A DNA stretch of 28,618 nt from a bacterium. GTDB taxonomy: Bacteria; Patescibacteriota; Minisyncoccia; Minisyncoccales; JAGLPU01. Positions 14,452-22,110 of this stretch are shown here, one piece after another; position 1 is the stretch's first letter; every line of letters begins with the position of its first letter. The stretch lies in contig JAUVEE010000001.1 of NCBI GenBank assembly GCA_030594935.1, forward strand, positions 1-28,618, read 5' to 3'. The translations under genes and the position numbers were made by a program. Below the pieces are notes generated by a model. The model was not told the origin of the DNA and searched no databases. It saw nothing but the letters and a program-made list of their open reading frames with translations.

Positions 14452-16038
14452 ATGCAAACTGCTCAAGCTATAATTCAAAGGCTGATTAAAGATAAAGCAA
14501 AAACTGCGGATGATTTGGCGTTGATAAAAAGACAGATAGCTAAAGAATTAAACGCCTCTCTGCCCACTAATGTAAAACTTTTAGCAGTATATCATAATTT
14601 GCTCCAAGAAAAAAGAATTACCAAGTCCGAAACCTTGGAAAAACTTTTGATTAAAAGGAATATTCGCAGCCTTTCCGGCGTAGTGGTGGTTTCGGTATTA
14701 ACCAAGCCTTATCCTTGTCCGGGAAAATGCATTTACTGCCCCACGGAAAAAGGAATCCCCAAAAGCTATCTGTCCGGAGAACCGGCAGTGGAAAGAGCCA
14801 AGGCCTTAAAATACAATCCTTATCTGCAAACCAGAATAAGGATAGACAGCCTGACCAAACAGGGACATCCTATTGATAAAATCGAGCTGAGAATCATTGG
14901 CGCCACTTGGAGCGCCTACCCGGAACAATACAGAATATGGTTTATAACAGAATGCTTCAGAGCGGCCAATGAATTCTTGTCTATTAAAAAACAACCGAAA
15001 AAAGCGAGCTGGCAAGAATTGCGAAAAGAACAAAAAAAGAATGAAAAAACAAAATGCCGCCTCGTGGGCATCAGCATAGAAACCCGGCCGGACTCCCTTA
15101 ATTTAAAAGAAATCATCAGGCTCAGAAAATTAGGCGTAACCATGGTTGAGATCGGAGTGCAAACCATATTTGACGACGTTTTAAAGAAATGCCAAAGAGG
15201 ACATCTGGTAGAAGAAACTATCATTGCCAGCAAACTGCTTAAAAATGCCGGCTTCAAAGTAATGTATCAGATGATGCCAAATCTTCCCGGCTCCAATCTT
15301 AAAAAAGATTTGACCTGCTTTGAAACTCTTTTTGCCGATTCCAAATTCAAGCCCGATTGGCTGAAAATTTATCCTTGCTTGGTCTGCAAAGGCTCAAAAC
15401 TCTATCAGTTATGGAAAAAGAAAAAATATTATCCTTATTCAGATAAAGAATTAACCGAGCTTTTGATTAAAATTAAAAAGATTATCCCTCCTTGGGTAAG
15501 GCTCAGCAGATTAATCAGAGATATTCCCGCTTTTCAAATTGAGGCCGGCTGCAAAATTTCCAACCTGCGGGAAATAATCCAGAAAAGATTTAAAGAAGAA
15601 GGATTAAGGTGCAGCTGCATCAGATGCCGGGAAGTGAAAGAAAAATATAACCCCCAGGAAAAAATTTATCTTTTCCGGCAAGATTATGACGCTTCCGAAG
15701 GCAAAGAAATATTCTTGAGCTTTGAGAATAAGAAAAAAACAAAGCTTTTCGCTTATTTAAGATTAAGAATTTCCTCTAATATGCTGCCCGTGTTAAAAAA
15801 TGCCGCTATTGTCAGAGAATTGCATACTTTCGGGCAGATGGTTCCGCTAGGAAAAAAAGCTTCGGTCGCCCAGCATAAAGGACTGGGCAAAAAGCTTCTC
15901 AAAGAAGCGGAAAAAATCAGCAGCAAAGAATACTCTTTGAATAAAATTGTGGTAATTTCCGGAATTGGAGCCAGGGATTATTTCCGCAAACAAGGCTACC
16001 GTTTGAAAGATGAATACATGGCGAAAACTTTGATTTAA
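14452..16038 (+). CDS. elp3: tRNA uridine-34 carboxymethyl-forming radical SAM/GNAT enzyme Elp3
   Basis: About 528 residues, the usual length. After an N-terminal helical tRNA-binding region with basic residues comes the radical SAM cluster site CPGKCIYC (Cys about 89, 93, 96). Elp3-specific segments follow: ELRIIGATWSAYPEQYRIWF, GISIETRPDSLN, EIGVQTIFDDVLKKCQRGH and YQMMPNLPGSN. A Cys-rich piece (LRCSCIRCREV, about 384-394) fits the zinc site. The C-terminal GNAT domain has VRELHTFGQMVPLG, the acetyl-CoA loop QHKGLGKKLLKEAEKI (about 473) and the end GARDYFRKQGYRLKDEYMAKTL. Elp3 uses SAM and acetyl-CoA to add a carboxymethyl group to U34; in bacteria and archaea with Elp3 it acts without the full Elongator complex. 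It is one of only two plus-strand genes here and faces a Trm9-like partner. Confidence 0.95.
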   Translation: MQTAQAIIQRLIKDKAKTADDLALIKRQIAKELNASLPTNVKLLAVYHNLLQEKRITKSETLEKLLIKRNIRSLSGVVVVSVLTKPYPCPGKCIYCPTEKGIPKSYLSGEPAVERAKALKYNPYLQTRIRIDSLTKQGHPIDKIELRIIGATWSAYPEQYRIWFITECFRAANEFLSIKKQPKKASWQELRKEQKKNEKTKCRLVGISIETRPDSLNLKEIIRLRKLGVTMVEIGVQTIFDDVLKKCQRGHLVEETIIASKLLKNAGFKVMYQMMPNLPGSNLKKDLTCFETLFADSKFKPDWLKIYPCLVCKGSKLYQLWKKKKYYPYSDKELTELLIKIKKIIPPWVRLSRLIRDIPAFQIEAGCKISNLREIIQKRFKEEGLRCSCIRCREVKEKYNPQEKIYLFRQDYDASEGKEIFLSFENKKKTKLFAYLRLRISSNMLPVLKNAAIVRELHTFGQMVPLGKKASVAQHKGLGKKLLKEAEKISSKEYSLNKIVVISGIGARDYFRKQGYRLKDEYMAKTLI

Positions 16039-16062
16039 CTTTTTTAAGTTTTTTGTTATACT
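16037..16062 (+). promoter_or_regulatory. Weak terminator and -10 box between elp3 and the SPFH gene
   Basis: AACTT, four T and AAGTT followed by more T residues (16037-16054) could form a weak AT-only terminator after elp3. Directly after it, TATACT (16057-16062, five of six) is a good -10 box about 35 bases before the SPFH start, but no convincing -35 is present. A short inverted repeat ACTCT/AGAGT follows at 16060-16074. Confidence 0.35.
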
Positions 16063-16097
16063 CTAATAAAGAGTAATATTAATTTAAATACAAAAAT

Positions 16098-16856
16098 ATG
16101 GAGATTATTTATCTTATTCTAATTTTTCTATTTATAGTATTCGGCTTAGGAGGATTAAGGGTGGTTAACCAATACGAAAGAGCAGTAATTCTTACTCTGG
16201 GTAAATACACCGGCACCTATAACCCGGGACTGCGCTGGATATTGGTTGGCATCCAAAACATGATTAAGGTTGATATCAGAATCACCACCATTGATATCCC
16301 CCGCCAGGAGGCAATCACCATGGATAATGTCCCGGTGGGAATCAACGCTGTTGTTTATTTCAAAGTATTGAAAGCGGAAGACGCGATACTGAAAGTGGAA
16401 AACTATTCTTACGCTGTTTCCCAGTACGCTTTGGCTGCTTTGCGTGATATTATCGGAGGCGTAGAGCTGGATACTCTTTTGGCGGAAAGAGAAAAAATAG
16501 CCGTTGATATTAAAAAGGTTGTTGACGAAGAAACTGATGCTTGGGGAATTGACGTCACGGCAATAAAAATACAAGACGTAGAGCTCCCGGCCGGAATGAA
16601 AAGAGCCATGGCTGCCCAGGCTGAAAGTGAAAGAGAAAAAAGAGCTATTATTATTAAGGCCGGCGGAGAAGTAAAAGCGGCGGAAAACCTGCAGAAAGCG
16701 GCGGAAGTTTTGGGCTCTGTCCCCGGAGGCTTGTCTTTAAGAACTTTGGGAACAATAGAAAAATTGCAACCTGATCCATCAAAAACAGTGATATTTGCTT
16801 TACCGGTGGAAATATTGGAAGGATTAAAATCTTTAACAGTTAATAAAAAGGCTTAA
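16098..16856 (+). CDS. SPFH-domain stomatin/slipin family protein
   Basis: 252 residues. A single N-terminal helix (MEIIYLILIFLFIVFGLGGL) anchors it in the membrane, followed by an SPFH domain. Slipin hallmarks are VNQYERAVILTLGKYTGTYNPGL, IDIPRQEAITMDNVPVGINAVVYFKV, YALAALRDIIGGVELDTLLAEREKI and GIDVTAIKIQDVELPAGMKRAMAAQAESEREKRA, then a short coiled coil and the C-terminal PGGLSLRTLGTIEKL. Slipins form large cage-like assemblies on the membrane and often pair with an NfeD-type protein or a protease of the ClpP class; no such partner lies in this window. The next gene is convergent. No Shine-Dalgarno is visible before the ATG. Confidence 0.92.
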   Translation: MEIIYLILIFLFIVFGLGGLRVVNQYERAVILTLGKYTGTYNPGLRWILVGIQNMIKVDIRITTIDIPRQEAITMDNVPVGINAVVYFKVLKAEDAILKVENYSYAVSQYALAALRDIIGGVELDTLLAEREKIAVDIKKVVDEETDAWGIDVTAIKIQDVELPAGMKRAMAAQAESEREKRAIIIKAGGEVKAAENLQKAAEVLGSVPGGLSLRTLGTIEKLQPDPSKTVIFALPVEILEGLKSLTVNKKA

Positions 16857-16870
16857 AGGAACTTATTGAA

Positions 16871-16900
16871 AACCCCGCCAGTCCATGGACTGGCGGGGTT
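16871..16900. terminator. Bidirectional terminator, perfect 30-base palindrome
   Basis: Two 15-base arms (AACCCCGCCAGTCCA and its exact complement) form a very stable GC-rich hairpin. It lies between the convergent SPFH and HUMPS genes. The plus side continues TTTATTCTTTAT and the minus side ends with TTTT, so it can stop transcription from both sides. Confidence 0.9.
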
Positions 16901-16906
16901 TATTCT

Positions 16907-17677
16907 TTATCTGATATTATCTAAAAACTTCTTGGCTAATTCTGCTGTTTCCACGGTGCCGTTGTAAAATGATTTCCAAACAACGACAATATCAGCATCA
17001 TTAAAGATAGCCCGCTGAACTTCCTGGAAATCATCTCCGCCGGCAACAGCAATCATAATATCGTAATTGCTTTTAATTCTTTGAATCTCGTGAAAAGGAA
17101 TTTCTTTTTCCAAATTATCAGTTTCTTCGTCAACTCCCCGGTGCAAAATCACAACCTCCGGAAGTTTTTTCAGTTTACGCAAAACAGATAAAGGAAATTC
17201 AACATTCATCATATCTATCATTGAATCCAGATTATATGCTTCGCATTTTTGAACAAAAGCATCTAGGGTTTCAATGGGAGCCTGGCCCAAGGCAGTAACA
17301 GCGCTGGCTCCTCCTTGTTTGGCAATTTCCACTTCTCTTGCTCCCCTATCCATGCACTTTAAATCAGCGACAATATAGGGGGCAAAAACCGCTTCCTTAT
17401 TTTTTGCGGCCGAGTCTTTTTTCGCCACCGAAGACATTAAAAATTTAACTAACGGACTATAACTATTGCTCTCTGGCAAAGTGTTATAGCCAAAAACTCT
17501 TTGCTCCCACCATGTCCTTATATTCCTAATCCCCTTGACTCCGTAATTTTTAATCAAGGGAGTGCCGGCTTCAATAATAATCCTTTTATCCAGCGGAAGC
17601 TGGCTAATAATATTCTGCGCCTCTGTCAGGGTGCTGTTTAAAGCGATCTGGAGATAGTGCTGTTTTTTATCTAGCAT
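16907..17677 (-). CDS. HUMPS-family protein (hexulose-6-phosphate synthase / OMP decarboxylase superfamily)
   Basis: 256 residues, a TIM barrel of the superfamily holding orotidine-5'-phosphate decarboxylase, 3-hexulose-6-phosphate synthase and keto-gulonate-phosphate decarboxylase. Signatures are LQIALN (strand 1), IIIEAGTPLIKNYG (Glu36), IVADLKCMDRG (Asp105, Lys107, Asp110), AVTALGQAP, MIDMMNVEFP, VILHRGVDEE and MIAVAGGDD. The strand-1 Asp usual in HPS and KGPDC is Asn14 here, and about 50 extra residues (45-100) separate strands 2 and 3. Both could change the chemistry. HPS joins formaldehyde and ribulose 5-phosphate; archaea run it in reverse to make ribulose 5-phosphate. No isomerase (PHI) partner is next to it. 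It lies 13 bases after the presenilin-type gene. Superfamily sure, exact reaction not. Confidence 0.85.
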   Translation of the reverse strand: MLDKKQHYLQIALNSTLTEAQNIISQLPLDKRIIIEAGTPLIKNYGVKGIRNIRTWWEQRVFGYNTLPESNSYSPLVKFLMSSVAKKDSAAKNKEAVFAPYIVADLKCMDRGAREVEIAKQGGASAVTALGQAPIETLDAFVQKCEAYNLDSMIDMMNVEFPLSVLRKLKKLPEVVILHRGVDEETDNLEKEIPFHEIQRIKSNYDIMIAVAGGDDFQEVQRAIFNDADIVVVWKSFYNGTVETAELAKKFLDNIR

Positions 17678-17690
17678 ATTTCAAAGTATA

Positions 17691-18563
17691 TCAAACAATT
17701 AAAGTAATTAAAAATCCGATTAGCGAAAATAAGGCGATAGGAGGCAAAGCAGGAATAGGCTTTCTGTTCTCCTGCTTGATAAATATCCAAAAACTGGCCA
17801 GCAGGCCCAATAAGGCAAAAACAGCCACAATCAAAGAATTAATAATTCCCTGCGGGATTAAGGAAACGCAAAAAATCAGCGGAAAAACAACATCCCCTCC
17901 TCCTAAAATCAGAAATTCTCTTTTAACGGCTTGAGAATCATTTCTCACGTTTTCCAACTGTTTCCCCAGTCCGGAAATCCTCTGGGGAATAATCAAAGCT
18001 AAGACAGCCTTATGCTCTATCATCTCTCTAGCCATCTTCACCATGTGTTTTGTCTTATAAACAGCGATAAAGTCATAAATTGAAAAAACAATTAACAGCA
18101 AAACTACGCTATAAGGGTCGAGGCTTAGTCCTAAAACAGCTCCTGTCCCCGCCAAGCCCAGAATAAGACAGATATTATGGTTTAAAACCAGCGGCTGCTT
18201 ATGCCACCAAAAAACAAGCAGCCCCATTAAAATTAGGGCCAATAAAGGATTGAGCCATAAATTAAGAGTAATTGTTCCGCCCCACCAAACAGCTATGATA
18301 AAAAGACTCTTGTAAATTATTCTCTTTTTCTTTTTTTGTTTGATGATGAAAAGAATAAAAAGAATAAAGGCAACAGCCAAAATGAATTGAAAGATAAACT
18401 GCCAAAAAGAAAACTGAGGCAAGGAAATAATTTTGTTTGCGGCAAAATCATTTATTTTTAAGCCGGCGACTAGGCCCAATCCCAGAGTAAAAGAAAACAA
18501 GAGAACCTCTCCCAAAAGGATTCTCCAGGGAACTATTTTTTGGGTTGTGGCGCTTTTTTGCAT
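17691..18563 (-). CDS. Presenilin-type (A22) intramembrane aspartyl protease
   Basis: 290 residues with about nine membrane helices. The three defining motifs are present in order: FSIYDFIAVYK with the first catalytic Asp (164), LGGGDVVFPLIF as the GxGD site with Asp224, and PIPALPP as the PAL motif (271-274). Between the two Asp residues is a soluble loop of about 50 residues (KMAREMIEHKAVLALIIPQRISG), like archaeal PSH/SPP proteins. Such proteases cut single-pass membrane proteins within the bilayer. The YD-GxGD-PAL order separates it from type IV prepilin peptidases, which share GxGD only. It follows a histidine kinase and a membrane-anchored surface protein in the same direction, which may include its substrate. 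Its ATG lies inside a possible micro-ORF. Confidence 0.88.
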   Translation of the reverse strand: MQKSATTQKIVPWRILLGEVLLFSFTLGLGLVAGLKINDFAANKIISLPQFSFWQFIFQFILAVAFILFILFIIKQKKKKRIIYKSLFIIAVWWGGTITLNLWLNPLLALILMGLLVFWWHKQPLVLNHNICLILGLAGTGAVLGLSLDPYSVVLLLIVFSIYDFIAVYKTKHMVKMAREMIEHKAVLALIIPQRISGLGKQLENVRNDSQAVKREFLILGGGDVVFPLIFCVSLIPQGIINSLIVAVFALLGLLASFWIFIKQENRKPIPALPPIALFSLIGFLITLIV

Positions 18564-18661
18564 TTTTTAGAAATAAAACAGCTGGGAGTCCTATACGCCA
18601 GCTTTCCTTTTTTAGCTTGTTTTGATGAATAATTTTTAGCCATTCTTTTTGAGTAGCTCAA
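18533..18661 (-). CDS. Possible basic micro-ORF 2 (42 residues, TTG start)
   Basis: The frame begins at TTG (18661) with a strong AAGGAG (18672-18677) ten bases upstream, or at an in-frame ATG (18643), and ends with TAG at 18533 inside the presenilin-type gene. The product is Lys-rich with two Cys residues (MAKNYSSKQAKKGKLAYRT... PSCFISKKCKKAPQPKK). I recognise no family. The TTG overlaps the TGA of the micro-ORF before it. It may be a real coupling peptide or a chance frame; the ribosome site is the main argument for it. Confidence 0.35.
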   Translation of the reverse strand: MSYSKRMAKNYSSKQAKKGKLAYRTPSCFISKKCKKAPQPKK

Positions 18662-18735
18662 TTATTCTCTTCTCCTTTTAAATCACCTGCACATTCGAAC
18701 TTCTTTCCGGCTCTAGGATTCTTTTGTCTTTTCAT
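18658..18735 (-). CDS. Possible basic micro-ORF 1 (25 residues)
   Basis: ATG at 18735 lies within the last codons of the histidine kinase gene, in another frame, and the frame ends at TGA 18658. The product (MKRQKNPRAGKKFECAGDLK then GEENN) is basic with one Cys. There is no good Shine-Dalgarno. Its stop overlaps the TTG of the next micro-ORF (TTGA). Weakly supported; the chain of overlaps is the only evidence. Confidence 0.25.
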   Translation of the reverse strand: MKRQKNPRAGKKFECAGDLKGEENN

Positions 18736-20092
18736 TTTTTCTAGAAGCTTTTATCAAGGGAAAAGAAATAGTAAATTTAGAACCGGCTCCTTCCATGCTT
18801 TCAACGAATATCTCTCCTTTCATTTTCTCGCAAAGCTGTTTTGTAACCCAAAGCCCAAGCCCTGTACCCGGAACATCAGCGGTCTCTTTGGTTTTGACGC
18901 GATAAAATTTCTCAAATAATCGTTTCTGCGCTTCAGCTGAAATGCCCAGCCCGGTATCGCTGACAGAGATAATATACTTGCCTTTTTTCTTGTTTGCTTC
19001 CGCTGTTATTTCTATTTTCCCCTCAGAAGTGTATTTAATGGAATTAACAATTAAATTGACAATAATCTGTTTAAACCTGTTCAAATTAACATTGATTAAA
19101 TAAGGCTCTTCTTTTTCTTTAAAAAACAATTTCAGGTTTTTTTGTTCCGCCTTGATCTTTAGTTCTGCCACTGTTTCTTTTATCACCTTAACAGGAGAAA
19201 GCTTTTGGGGAGCAAAATCCAGCCTCCCCTGCTCAATCCGGGAAACTTCTAAAATATCGCTTATTAAAATGCTTAAATTTTTGGCTGAAATTTTAATTCT
19301 GTTCAAGTATTCTTTTTGCTTTTTATTCAATGATTCCTGAACTTCTTCCTCTAAAACTTCTACATACGCTCGAACATTCGTAATGGGACTTTGCAATTCA
19401 TGAGTAGCCATCCTGATAAAACTGTCTTTCATTTTATCCACCTCCTGCAGCTTCTTGCTTAAAGCGACATAACCGAAAAGACGAGTGTGTTGAATTATTA
19501 AAAACAAGCTTAAAACAATAACTGCCAGCACTATTAAATAAGAACGGTAAATAGAACTGGCAATTAATTCATCTGCTTGCTTTAAAGACAAAGACAGAGA
19601 GATCAAGCCAATTTTCTCTTCGGTTTCATTATCATATATCGGCTTAATAACCTTCCAAAACCTTTCTTCTTCGTCGCCAACCAAATTGGCCATTGTCTGG
19701 TCTTGCGACCAGCTCAAAGCAAGGGAGGGATTAGAAATAACCCCTTCTATTTCCTGAACATTTTGAGAAGCGATAATCTTAAAATCCCCTCCTTTCTCTT
19801 CAGTCATTATCCTAAGATTTTCAATCTCTGGATTTAATTTAGTGATTTCTTCCACTTTTTGCTGCAGGGCTTCCGTATCAGAGAAAAAATCAACGGCGAA
19901 TACGCTGAAAATGTCTTCAGCCATCAAAGCTTTTGTCTGAAGGCTGGAATCAATATTCTTTTGAAAAGATTTAACAGTAAAAGCCGTATTATAGTAAAGA
20001 GCCAAAGGAATAAAGATAATCAGAAAGAAAGAATACAAAATCCCCGGATAGTTTCTAAAAAAATTTAAAATTCTGCTAAAAAATCTATTCAT
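18713..20092 (-). CDS. Membrane sensor histidine kinase
   Basis: 459 residues. TM1 is at about 18-38 and TM2 at about 183-203; between them is an extracytoplasmic sensor of about 145 residues, with a Cache-like end (PIYDNETEEKIGLISLSLSL). No HAMP is obvious; a short linker leads to the dimerisation helix with His231 (FIRMATHELQSPITNVRAYVE). The ATPase domain is complete: N box IIVNLIVNSIKYT, G1 VSDTGLGIS, F box FEKFYR, G2 GTGLGLWV. It autophosphorylates and would pass phosphate to a response regulator; none is adjacent. It begins 1 base after the stop of the calcium-repeat surface protein. The nearest receiver gene is at 23856. The MATHELQSP H box (Gln where Arg is usual) also occurs in other CPR kinases as far as I recall. 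Confidence 0.93.
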   Translation of the reverse strand: MNRFFSRILNFFRNYPGILYSFFLIIFIPLALYYNTAFTVKSFQKNIDSSLQTKALMAEDIFSVFAVDFFSDTEALQQKVEEITKLNPEIENLRIMTEEKGGDFKIIASQNVQEIEGVISNPSLALSWSQDQTMANLVGDEEERFWKVIKPIYDNETEEKIGLISLSLSLKQADELIASSIYRSYLIVLAVIVLSLFLIIQHTRLFGYVALSKKLQEVDKMKDSFIRMATHELQSPITNVRAYVEVLEEEVQESLNKKQKEYLNRIKISAKNLSILISDILEVSRIEQGRLDFAPQKLSPVKVIKETVAELKIKAEQKNLKLFFKEKEEPYLINVNLNRFKQIIVNLIVNSIKYTSEGKIEITAEANKKKGKYIISVSDTGLGISAEAQKRLFEKFYRVKTKETADVPGTGLGLWVTKQLCEKMKGEIFVESMEGAGSKFTISFPLIKASRKNEKTKES

Positions 20093-20093
20093 G

Positions 20094-22013
20094 TCATCTA
20101 AGCTTTTTGGACTTCCTTGTTAATATTCCAATAGAAATCAAGGCTAAACTAATGCTTAAAAAAATAATAATAGTCATTGAAACAATAAATTTTTTCTGCA
20201 ATGCTTGAGCCGGAGAAACAGCGGCGGCCTGCAAAGAATCAAAAACCCTGAATACTTTTTCTCCGCTTTTCATAAAAACAAATGTTTCTGACCTGGCTTC
20301 TATCATTCCATTGTTGTCAGTAACGGTGGCGTAAACCGTATGCTGGCCATCAGTTAAAGGTTTGTCTAGAACGTATTCCCAATAACCGGCGCCGTCTGTT
20401 TTCACCACTACTATTGTGGGCAGAGAGTACACGTATAGGGTAACAAAGCTGTTGGGCAAGCCTTTTCCTTGTATTTTCAGGCCGCTCCCACTTTCAGGAA
20501 GGATTACAGCTTCAATTCTTTCCACTTTATAAATTTCGGCCTTGATTGGTCTAACTTCTCGCGGATCTTTATAGGATATTTTATCAGTTCCGGAAGGCTT
20601 TAAAGGGCTAAAGCCCAGCATCACTTCTGTTCCGTCCAAAAAACCGTCCCCGTCGCTGTCAGGATTGAAAGGATCCGTTCCCAATCTGATTTCCTCTAAA
20701 TCTGAAATACCATCGTTGTCCGAATCCTTAAGGAATTCTTGCTGCGCTTCAATTTTAATTCTCTCTTTTTCTAAAATTAAATTTTCTAATTCTTGAAGTT
20801 TTCTTTCGGTTAATTGAATTGTTTCTGTTTTAACTTCTTCAATTTGAGATTTAATTTCAAGGCTGGACAAATCCTCTATTATTCCCATTGGTTTTTCAAC
20901 TGTTTCTACAATTTTTGTCTTTAGCTCTTCTTTTTCCACACTTATCGCTTGAAGCCTGTCTTGATAAGATTTTAAAATCGCGCTGATTTTTTCTTTTTCT
21001 GTCCGGTAATCGGCCAATCTTTGTTCTTTTTCTTCTCTAAGAAAATCAATGGTAGCTGGAGAAAGACTCTCTAATTCTTCCAATACTATTCTAATTTTTA
21101 TTTCTATTTCCGCCAACATCTTTCTTAACTGTTCTATCGCTTCCCGCAAACCCGCTTCCATCTGAATTTTATCTGCGACTATTTCTATTGTCTCATCTAT
21201 TTCTGTTATGGAACTTTTTGCCTCTTCTTCTATTCTAATCACGATATCGCCCGTTTGGATGTCTTTTGTTATTATTTTAATCTCTTCAATCAGCGCATCT
21301 GCTTCTATTTGTATTTCTTCTTTAACTTCTGTAACTTCCTGGTATATGTTTTCAACCGTTTCCTCAATCAGTTTTTCGCTTATTTCTATTCCCTCTATCA
21401 ATTCTTCTTCCTTTAAAATATCTCTAACGACTATATTCTCAACTTGAATATCAATTTCTCTCCCGAAATACTGGCCATATTCGCCGACAACTTCAAAACA
21501 AAGCTTATAATCACCGTTGGGGAAATTACTGGCGTCCCATAAGTAATGCCAAATATTGGGTTCAATAAGATATCCCTGACCCAAATATATCGACGAAAAA
21601 GACTCCGGTCGAAGGATAAACAATTTAACCGCCTTTGCTTTTTCGGCATTAATTCTTATTCCTAATTTTCCATTCACGATCGTTCCCGATTTAGGATAAA
21701 GAAACTCTGTCTCAGATATAATCCTAGGCATATCAACTGGTTCCGAGGCGCTAACAGCTTCTGTCTCCGGATAAGGGTCTATATATTTTGTTGGATCATA
21801 TTCTACTGCTTTGGTTTCTATGATCACTGTTTCCGTATCGGTAGCAACTTCTGTTTCCAGATAAATATATTCTCCTGTTCCATCCATTTCCATAGTTGTC
21901 GTGTTATTTTCCATACTCTCATCATGAATAAAGTATTCAGATGATTGAGCAAACACAAAAGAATAAATCAGCAAGCTGGCAACAATTAAAATTATTGTTT
22001 TAATATGATTCAT
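20094..22013 (-). CDS. Membrane-anchored surface protein: Ig-like, coiled coil, TSP3 calcium repeats
   Basis: 639 residues. A signal peptide (1-22, ending VFAQ) is followed by a Thr/Glu-rich linker. Then comes an Ig-like beta domain (about 105-192, with GTIVNGKLGIRI and FPNGDYKLCFEV), a long acidic coiled coil (about 197-428) and two thrombospondin type 3-like calcium repeats (DSDNDGISDLEE, DSDGDGFLDGTE, 430-465). A second Ig-like domain follows (about 505-580, TDGQHTVYATVTD), and one C-terminal membrane helix (608-632) with a basic cytoplasmic tail RKSKKLR. Type I topology makes it a fitting substrate for an intramembrane protease. Coiled coil, calcium repeats and anchor suggest a stalk projecting from the cell. 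It appears to be the first gene of the operon with the kinase and the presenilin-type protease. Full architecture is not one I know by name. Confidence 0.88.
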   Translation of the reverse strand: MNHIKTIILIVASLLIYSFVFAQSSEYFIHDESMENNTTTMEMDGTGEYIYLETEVATDTETVIIETKAVEYDPTKYIDPYPETEAVSASEPVDMPRIISETEFLYPKSGTIVNGKLGIRINAEKAKAVKLFILRPESFSSIYLGQGYLIEPNIWHYLWDASNFPNGDYKLCFEVVGEYGQYFGREIDIQVENIVVRDILKEEELIEGIEISEKLIEETVENIYQEVTEVKEEIQIEADALIEEIKIITKDIQTGDIVIRIEEEAKSSITEIDETIEIVADKIQMEAGLREAIEQLRKMLAEIEIKIRIVLEELESLSPATIDFLREEKEQRLADYRTEKEKISAILKSYQDRLQAISVEKEELKTKIVETVEKPMGIIEDLSSLEIKSQIEEVKTETIQLTERKLQELENLILEKERIKIEAQQEFLKDSDNDGISDLEEIRLGTDPFNPDSDGDGFLDGTEVMLGFSPLKPSGTDKISYKDPREVRPIKAEIYKVERIEAVILPESGSGLKIQGKGLPNSFVTLYVYSLPTIVVVKTDGAGYWEYVLDKPLTDGQHTVYATVTDNNGMIEARSETFVFMKSGEKVFRVFDSLQAAAVSPAQALQKKFIVSMTIIIFLSISLALISIGILTRKSKKLR

Positions 22014-22038
22014 AATAAATATTTTAATTACATTTTTT

Positions 22039-22044
22039 ATTATA
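22039..22044 (-). promoter_or_regulatory. -10 box upstream of the surface protein gene
   Basis: A perfect TATAAT on the minus strand lies 25 bases before the ATG at 22013, in a very AT-rich gap after a terminator. No good -35 is seen at 16-18 bases. The leader would be about 20 bases, without a Shine-Dalgarno. Confidence 0.45.
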
Positions 22045-22074
22045 ATACAATATGCAAAAAAATAAAACGCAAAT

Positions 22075-22097
22075 AAAAAAAGGCCGTAAAACGGCCT
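22075..22097 (-). terminator. Rho-independent terminator after the 124-residue protein gene
   Basis: On the minus strand AGGCCGT, three T and ACGGCCT form a 7-bp stem (22081-22097) followed by six T residues, then ATTT. It separates the MurE transcript from the surface-protein operon. Confidence 0.88.
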
Positions 22098-22110
22098 GTA
22101 CTACTGTCTA

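Noticed and set aside
14449..14478. TTG start of the methyltransferase overlapping elp3
   Set aside because: The ten extra residues are not typical, there is no ribosome site, and an ATG exists at 14448.
17691..18563. Type IV prepilin peptidase as an alternative for the GxGD protease
   Set aside because: The YD, GxGD and PAL motifs appear in presenilin order, and the N-terminal Cys cluster of prepilin peptidases is absent.
18680..18712. Sequence GTTCGAAT on the minus strand resembling a tRNA T loop
   Set aside because: The flanking five bases do not pair and no acceptor, D or anticodon arms can be found.
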